The notes under the pieces were generated by a model. That model ran no database searches and was not told the origin of the DNA. It saw nothing but the letters and a program-made list of their open reading frames with translations. The position numbers were made by a program, and so were the translations under genes. A DNA stretch of 64,000 nucleotides from an uncultured Bacteroidales bacterium (GTDB lineage: Bacteria; Bacteroidota; Bacteroidia; Bacteroidales; Bacteroidaceae), in assembly GCA_902801485.1 (NCBI GenBank), contig CADCIP010000001.1, positions 102,421 to 166,420 of the forward strand. Reading direction: 5' to 3'. Shown here one piece after another: positions 59,101 through 64,000 of the stretch (the stretch's first letter is position 1; every line of letters starts with the position of its first letter).

Positions 59101-60338
59101 TAGAGAAGAAACGAGGCCTCCAGAAGAAGCACATCCCTTATATAGCAGGAGGTGTATTTGTGCTGATAGTATTGCTATGGATTCTCTTCGGAAATCACCA
59201 GAGCACCTTGCAAGTTGATGAAGAGGACATCACCATCAGCAACGTCACGCAGGGGGAATTCAAGGATTATGTACGTCTTAACGGAACGGTCATTCCTATC
59301 CAGGTGGTACGTATCTCTCCCGAGGAGGGTGGCATCGTTATGGAGAAGGTGGCAGAGGAAGGACAAAAGGTCAAGAAAGGCGATGTCATTATTCGTCTTT
59401 CCAACAGCAACCTCGACCTGCAGATTCTCAATGCCGAAGCAGAACTGGCAGAGAAGCAGAATCTTTTGCGCAACACGCAGGTGGCTATGCAGCAGGATAA
59501 ACTGAACAACGAGACGGAACAGGCCACACTGGAGATGGATGTGGTGCGCAAGCGCAGAGCTTTCGAGCAGAACGAACGACTCTACAAGGAAAAGCTTATC
59601 TCCAAGGAAACATACCTTCAGGCAAAGGAAGACTATGACCTGGCCAAGAAAAAGCAGACACTCATTGGTGAGCGACTGAAGAAGGATGCACAGTACCGCA
59701 ACATTCAGATGGACCAGATGGAGGATAACCTTCAGAATATGCGCAAGAATGTGGTTCTGGTACGTCAGCGCAAGGACAAGCTCGAAGTACGCTCTTCCAT
59801 TGATGGCGAGTTAGGTCTGCTCGATGTGGAGTTAGGACAAAGCATCAGCCCAGGACAGAAGATAGGCCAACTGAACGACCTCAGCGATTATAAGGTACAG
59901 GCGCAAATCGACGAGCACTATATTGACAGAGTAAGGCAAGGACTGATGGCTACCTTCACCCGTGGCGACAAACAGTATCAGCTTCAGGTGCGCAAGGTCT
60001 ATCCGGAAGTTCGCGAGGGCAAGTTCCGCTGCGACTTTATCTTCAAGGGAGACCGCCCGGAGAATATCCGCACAGGCCAGACCTATTACATCGAACTCGA
60101 ACTGGGTCAGCCTGAGCAGGCCATCATCATCCCTCGGGGCACGTTCTTCCAAACCACAGGCGGCCAATGGATCTTCGTCCTCTCGTCTGATGGGAGCAAA
60201 GCCCATCGCCGTCCCATCCGCGTAGGTCGTCAGAATCCCCAGCACTACGAAATTCTCGAAGGCTTGGAGTCAGGCGAGCGCGTAGTCACCAGCGGCTACG
60301 AGGCATTCAAAGACAATGAAGTATTAGTAATCAAATAA
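59088..60338 (+). CDS. HlyD/MacA-type periplasmic adaptor
   Basis: A 416-residue membrane-fusion protein. The ATG at 59088 (MDRIIEKKRGLQKKH) is chosen; an upstream ATG at 59028 lies deep inside the TolC gene. One transmembrane span (about 18-35), a split biotinyl-lipoyl domain (VVRISPEEGGIVMEKVAEEG... and RSSIDGELGLLDVELGQSI), a long coiled-coil hairpin between (about 120-230) and a C-terminal beta-barrel and membrane-proximal part. It links the FtsX-type permease to TolC. Confidence 0.92.
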   Translation: MDRIIEKKRGLQKKHIPYIAGGVFVLIVLLWILFGNHQSTLQVDEEDITISNVTQGEFKDYVRLNGTVIPIQVVRISPEEGGIVMEKVAEEGQKVKKGDVIIRLSNSNLDLQILNAEAELAEKQNLLRNTQVAMQQDKLNNETEQATLEMDVVRKRRAFEQNERLYKEKLISKETYLQAKEDYDLAKKKQTLIGERLKKDAQYRNIQMDQMEDNLQNMRKNVVLVRQRKDKLEVRSSIDGELGLLDVELGQSISPGQKIGQLNDLSDYKVQAQIDEHYIDRVRQGLMATFTRGDKQYQLQVRKVYPEVREGKFRCDFIFKGDRPENIRTGQTYYIELELGQPEQAIIIPRGTFFQTTGGQWIFVLSSDGSKAHRRPIRVGRQNPQHYEILEGLESGERVVTSGYEAFKDNEVLVIK

Positions 60339-60346
60339 ACAACGAT

Positions 60347-62737
60347 ATGAACGTATTCAGAAACATGCTTTACATGGCACGTCGCTTCAAGACGGCGACA
60401 GTGCTCAACTTCATCGGCCTCACGGTGTCCTTCGCCGCCTTTTACCTGCTGATGACACAGGTCATCTATAATCGCTCTTACAACTTCTCCATCCCTGATG
60501 GCGAGCGTGTCTTCCGACTGGAGTCGAAGGTGAACCCCGACGCGCAGTGGGACATCAACTGCAACCGCCCCATCCACGCCCTCGTGGCCAAGATGCCGCA
60601 GGTGGAAGCCGTGTCGGAACTGGCCACATGGGGTGGCAGCTGGAATATACTGGTGGGCGAAAGCACCGTGGAGCAGTTCTGCATGGGCACTAACCTGACA
60701 CCCTTCGGGGCCGTCGGCGCACGCTGCCTCGACGGCCGCCTGTCGTGGGACGACTACGGCGAACGCACTGCCATCATCCCAGCCTCGCTGGCACGCAAGG
60801 TCTATGGGCGGGTCAACGTGGCTGGCGAACCGCTCTATTCAGAGACTGACACAATCATAGTGCAGGGTGTCTATGAGGACTTCCCCGACAATTGCTCGAT
60901 GAAGAACAACCTTTACTACGCCACCCAAGACAATCTCGACAACTGGAGTGAGTGGAGCTCCACCCTCTACGTGAAGTTGGCCGAGAATGTCAATGCAGAC
61001 ACCCTGCTGAAAGACTTCCCCGAACAGATGCGCCAGCTGATGTGGCGCAGGCAGTGGGGGCAGGCAGTTGCTTCTGGCGTATATGATGAGAATCAGGAGG
61101 CAGACATCAAAGCAAAGTTTGACGCCCACTTCGGCTTTGAGTTCCGCCTGACTCCTATTCGCGACACTTACTTTTCCGGCGTAAGCTCCGACGACAAGGG
61201 CAACCCCGCCATGCTCTTCATCCTCGAGCTGGCCTCGCTGCTCATCATCGTCATTGCTGCCATCAACTTCCTCAATTTCGTGTTGGCCGAGAGTCCCATG
61301 CGCATCAAGGGCATCAACACCCGTCGCGTTTTGGGCGAGGGCCTGTGGCAGCTGCGTCTCGGGCTGGTGGGCGAGGCTGTTGTCACGTCTTTGCTGGCTT
61401 GTGTCATAGCCTATGTCTTGTGTGTCGCTGTATCGCGGCAACAGACGGAACTGCTACTGGGCGACCTCAGCCTTTCCGCCCACCCCTGGCTCGCGGCTTT
61501 TACCGCCTTGATAGCGATTGCGGCAGGCATCGCTGCCGGCACCTATCCCGCCTTCTTCGCCACCTCGTTCCAGCCTGCTCTCACACTCAAAGGCTCTTTC
61601 GGTCTTACGCCAAAAGGAAGGCAACTACGCACGGCACTCGTCTGCCTGCAAATCGGCATTGCCCTCTTAATGGTCACCTACATCGGCATCCTTCTCCTGC
61701 AGAGCCGTTTCATCTATCACTCCGACTACGGCTTCGCGAAGGACGAGGTGCTCTATGCCCAGCTCTCTGACGAACTGATGCATAAAAAAGATGCCATACG
61801 CACAGAACTGATGCAGATTGGTGGCATTGATGATGTCAGCTTCTCACGCTTCGTGCTGGGCTCACAGGAAGGATATATGGGCTGGGGACGCAGCGACGAT
61901 GACCACAAAATCACCTTTACCAGCATGCCCGTAGATTACCACTACCTGCGCACGATGGGCATCAAGGTTATCGAGGGCCGCGACTTCAACGAGCACGACG
62001 GCGATGTTTATATCATTAACGAGGCCGCCCGCAGGCAGTGGCCGTGGGTGGAGATGGACAAGCCGTTGCTGGAGGGCGACCTGTCCGTCGTAGGTGTGTG
62101 CGAGAACGTCCGCTATGCCTCCACCCGTCAGGACCGCACACAGGAGCCCGTCGCCTTCGTCATTTTTGGCGAGAAGTATAGCGGCTGGGGCGACCAGCTT
62201 GGAATAGTGAACATACGCGTGGCAGCCGGTGTTGACAAGCTGTCCGTGCGGCGGCAGGTCAACCAGCGGCTCACGGCCATGGGCAGCGGCGAAGATGTCG
62301 AAGTACTGTTCCTCGATGAACAATTGGAGAATCTCTATCAGGAGGAGTTTCGCTTCATCCGCCAGGTGCTGTGGTTCACCGCCGTCTGCTTCGTCATCAC
62401 CCTCATCGGTGTCTTCTGCCTCACAATGTTCGAGACGGAGTATCGCCGCAAGGAGATAGCTATCCGCAAGGTAATGGGCAGCAGCGTGGGCGAAGTGCTG
62501 TCGCTCTTTACCAAACGTTATGCCATTCCGCTCATCCTCTCCTTCGTGATAGCAGCACCTGTTGGTTACTACATCAGCGAACAATGGCTTCAGAACTTTG
62601 CTGAACATACACCCATCCACTGGTGGTTGTTCCCTCTGGCATTCCTCATTGTCAGCATAGTCGTTCTCCTTACCGTCATCATCCAAAGTTGGCGAGTTGC
62701 AACGATGAACCCAGTAGAGAGCATCAAGACAGAGTAG
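60347..62737 (+). CDS. MacB/FtsX-type ABC transporter permease
   Basis: A 796-residue permease of the Bacteroidota long type: two FtsX-like modules in one chain, each with an N-terminal span and a large periplasmic MacB_PCD domain. Transmembrane segments are near 20-40, 285-305, 335-360, 385-405, 430-450, then a C-terminal set near 675-700, 725-745 and 765-785. The conserved end is 'WRVATMNPVESIKTE'. It forms the membrane part with the ATPase that follows 39 bp later. The DNA is markedly GC-richer than the flanking genes. Confidence 0.9.
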   Translation: MNVFRNMLYMARRFKTATVLNFIGLTVSFAAFYLLMTQVIYNRSYNFSIPDGERVFRLESKVNPDAQWDINCNRPIHALVAKMPQVEAVSELATWGGSWNILVGESTVEQFCMGTNLTPFGAVGARCLDGRLSWDDYGERTAIIPASLARKVYGRVNVAGEPLYSETDTIIVQGVYEDFPDNCSMKNNLYYATQDNLDNWSEWSSTLYVKLAENVNADTLLKDFPEQMRQLMWRRQWGQAVASGVYDENQEADIKAKFDAHFGFEFRLTPIRDTYFSGVSSDDKGNPAMLFILELASLLIIVIAAINFLNFVLAESPMRIKGINTRRVLGEGLWQLRLGLVGEAVVTSLLACVIAYVLCVAVSRQQTELLLGDLSLSAHPWLAAFTALIAIAAGIAAGTYPAFFATSFQPALTLKGSFGLTPKGRQLRTALVCLQIGIALLMVTYIGILLLQSRFIYHSDYGFAKDEVLYAQLSDELMHKKDAIRTELMQIGGIDDVSFSRFVLGSQEGYMGWGRSDDDHKITFTSMPVDYHYLRTMGIKVIEGRDFNEHDGDVYIINEAARRQWPWVEMDKPLLEGDLSVVGVCENVRYASTRQDRTQEPVAFVIFGEKYSGWGDQLGIVNIRVAAGVDKLSVRRQVNQRLTAMGSGEDVEVLFLDEQLENLYQEEFRFIRQVLWFTAVCFVITLIGVFCLTMFETEYRRKEIAIRKVMGSSVGEVLSLFTKRYAIPLILSFVIAAPVGYYISEQWLQNFAEHTPIHWWLFPLAFLIVSIVVLLTVIIQSWRVATMNPVESIKTE

Positions 62738-62776
62738 AATAAATGGTAAATTGTAAATTGTTAAATAGCAAATAAT
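62738..62776. repeat. heptanucleotide repeat, GTAAATT type
   Basis: GTAAATT, GTAAATT, GTTAAAT between the permease and ATPase genes of one operon. Confidence 0.65.
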
Positions 62777-63454
62777 ATGATGATAAAGATTGAAAATCTC
62801 TCAAAAGTATTCCGCACTGAGAATGTGGAGACAACAGCGTTGAATGGCGTAAGCCTGGAAGTAAAGGAAGGCGAGTTCGTGGCAGTCATGGGTCCTTCGG
62901 GTTGTGGCAAATCAACGCTCCTGAATATCCTCGGATTACTCGATAATCCCGATAATGGCAACTACTACCTCGAAGGTGAGGAGGTGGGACACCTGAAGGA
63001 GAAGGATCGTACCAAGTATCGCAAAGGACGCATCGGCTTTGTGTTCCAGAGCTTCAACCTCATTGATGAACTCACTGTAGAGGAGAACATCGACCTACAA
63101 CTGAAGTACCTTAAAGTGCCAAAGGCAGAGCGCAAGCAACGCGTCTTGGACATCCTGCGCAAGGTAAACCTCTCACAGCGTTCCACCCACTATCCTCAAC
63201 AACTCTCTGGCGGTCAGCAGCAGCGCGTAGCCATTGCACGTGCTGTGGTGGGGAAGCCAAAGCTGATTCTTGCCGATGAGCCAACAGGTAACCTTGACTC
63301 AAAGAATGGACTCGAAATTATGGAGCTACTCTCACAACTCAATTCGGAAGGTACCACCATCGTAATGGTAACGCACAGCCAGCACGATGCTGCATACGCC
63401 AATCGTATCATCAACCTGTTTGACGGTGAGATAGTTGAGAATACCGTACTTTGA
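62777..63454 (+). CDS. MacB/LolD-type ABC transporter ATPase
   Basis: A 225-residue nucleotide-binding subunit: Walker A GPSGCGKST (about 38-46), Q-loop FVFQSFNLIDELTV, signature LSGGQQQR, Walker B LILADEPTGNLD and H-loop VTHSQH. It pairs with the permease at 60347. It is the last gene of the operon in the window. Confidence 0.95.
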   Translation: MMIKIENLSKVFRTENVETTALNGVSLEVKEGEFVAVMGPSGCGKSTLLNILGLLDNPDNGNYYLEGEEVGHLKEKDRTKYRKGRIGFVFQSFNLIDELTVEENIDLQLKYLKVPKAERKQRVLDILRKVNLSQRSTHYPQQLSGGQQQRVAIARAVVGKPKLILADEPTGNLDSKNGLEIMELLSQLNSEGTTIVMVTHSQHDAAYANRIINLFDGEIVENTVL

Positions 63455-63583
63455 TGAAAAATTCTTTATACAACATCTTGAGGTAACAGATTTCCCCTGA
63501 CTTCGTAAAAGTGGTGAAGAAGAACCGAAATTATTGATTATTCGCAAAACAGGTAACATATACCCTAGATTGCTGCTGAGAGC

Positions 63584-63712
63584 CGATGGTTATCGGGCTT
63601 TTATAGTGTTATCTGTTTGTCCAACATGTACCCTAACATATACCCTAACATATACCGTCTTCTAATCCCGATAACCATCGCAGTTTGTGCCCCCTCAGGG
63701 GTATATGTTAGG
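63584..63712. repeat. interleaved inverted repeats after the efflux operon
   Basis: CGATGGTTATCGGG (63584-63597) pairs with CCCGATAACCATCG (63667-63680), 14 of 14. CCTAACATATACCC (63632-63645, in a 12-bp tandem repeat) pairs with GGGTATATGTTAGG (63699-63712), 14 of 14. The two pairs interlock and do not nest. Confidence 0.85.
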
Positions 63713-63846
63713 CTAATTTTGGTTTCTGTTCTCCTAGGGGAAGTCAGAAGGGGGCCTATCAACTCGTCTACTCGATTGGTTCTTCTTCACTTTTGCTGAT
63801 AAAAGAAAACCGCCAAAACCCGTTTCTGTTGCTCATATCAAAAACA

Positions 63847-63950
63847 GCCTACATGCCTACATAAAAACGCTGGGAAATGCGATGGTTGTCGCGTTTTTGT
63901 TACCTCAAAGCCTACATAAAGCCTACATGGAGCCTACATGATGCCTACAT
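63847..63950 (+). repeat. GCCTACAT direct-repeat array
   Basis: Six exact copies at 63847, 63855, 63910, 63921, 63932 and 63943; the last four are spaced by exactly 11 bp. Between copies 2 and 3 lies an AAAAACGC/GCGTTTTT hairpin (63863-63898). Confidence 0.85.
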
Positions 63951-64000
63951 GCTTTTGGGTGTTTACAGGGTGGAAGCAATATTTGAGCAACGCATTTGCA

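Larger units (their letters stand above)
63455..64000. other. non-coding 3' flank of the efflux operon
   Basis: About 545 bp with no supported gene. Contains the inverted repeats 63584-63712 and the GCCTACAT array 63847-63950. A 60-codon open frame at 63617 lies over the repeats and is rejected. Confidence 0.6.

Noticed and set aside
63617-63799. 60-codon open frame after the ABC ATPase
   Set aside because: Its start is made of the CCTAACATATA repeat and it has no family features.
63847-63950. CRISPR array
   Set aside because: Units of 8 bp with 0-48 bp spacing, no unique spacers of constant length and no cas genes.

Overview
The window is chromosomal DNA from a member of the Bacteroidota, most likely Prevotella or a close relative. 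Three things point there. Nearly every promoter I can place is of the Bacteroidota type (TTTG, 19-20 bp, TAnnTTTG) with no Shine-Dalgarno sequences. The lipoprotein and secreted-protein style and the PorW/SprE-PorX pair are typical of the phylum. The glycoside hydrolase mix (GH20, GH78, GH92, GH95, GH127) is that of a gut or rumen glycan degrader. No phage, insertion sequence, CRISPR array or rRNA operon was seen. The species is inferred, not shown.

Layout. 1-1.8 kb: accessory DNA with a YefM/YoeB-like toxin-antitoxin pair, a DUF3791 gene and gene debris. 1.9-9.6 kb: secreted C1 peptidase, a small frameshifted secreted protein, class I fumarase, HflX, a coiled-coil lipoprotein, RsmI and an AI-2E-type membrane protein. 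9.7-16.9 kb: tRNA-Lys, an M16 peptidase and two DUF4919 paralogues (one with MORN repeats), with scars made of tRNA-Lys and GH20 fragments between them. 16.9-31.6 kb: a glycan-degradation cluster, GH20-GH95-GH78 on the plus strand facing GH127, DUF4965, a lone binding-like domain and a second GH127 on the minus strand, with no SusC/SusD pair. 31.8-36.8 kb: tRNA-Pro, aroA and a uronate operon (SDR dehydrogenase, orphan PTS-type EIIC, KduI). 36.9-47.8 kb: PorW/SprE, PorX, TsaE, a small acidic protein, thioredoxin, DNA polymerase III alpha, Psd and PssA. 47.8-55.1 kb: a mannose and alpha-mannoside set (long phosphomannose-isomerase-like protein, lipoprotein, ROK kinase, GH92, MFS transporter). 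56.1-63.5 kb: a histidine kinase and a REC-Fis response regulator divergent from a TolC/HlyD/FtsX-permease/ATPase efflux operon, with a tandem palindromic operator candidate between them.

How the genes work together. The GH20/GH95/GH78/GH127 block should remove hexosamine, fucose or galactose, rhamnose and beta-L-arabinofuranose caps from a plant or host glycan. The KduD-EIIC-KduI operon fits unsaturated uronate (pectin or glycosaminoglycan) catabolism. GH92, MFS, ROK kinase and isomerase form a plausible route from N-glycan mannose to fructose-6-phosphate. PorX and PorW are type IX secretion regulators or components. The two-component genes probably control the neighbouring efflux operon.

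The most unusual property of the window is its repeat content. Heptanucleotide tandem repeats of differing sequence sit at many gene junctions and also inside GH95, and an octanucleotide repeat sits inside the isomerase gene. A GC-rich pyrimidine-tract hairpin repeat lies between genes and in frame inside hflX, GH78, DUF4965 and the MFS gene. Large nested inverted repeats flank the two-component/efflux module. These, and the tRNA-Lys/GH20 scars, are the best leads for something undescribed.
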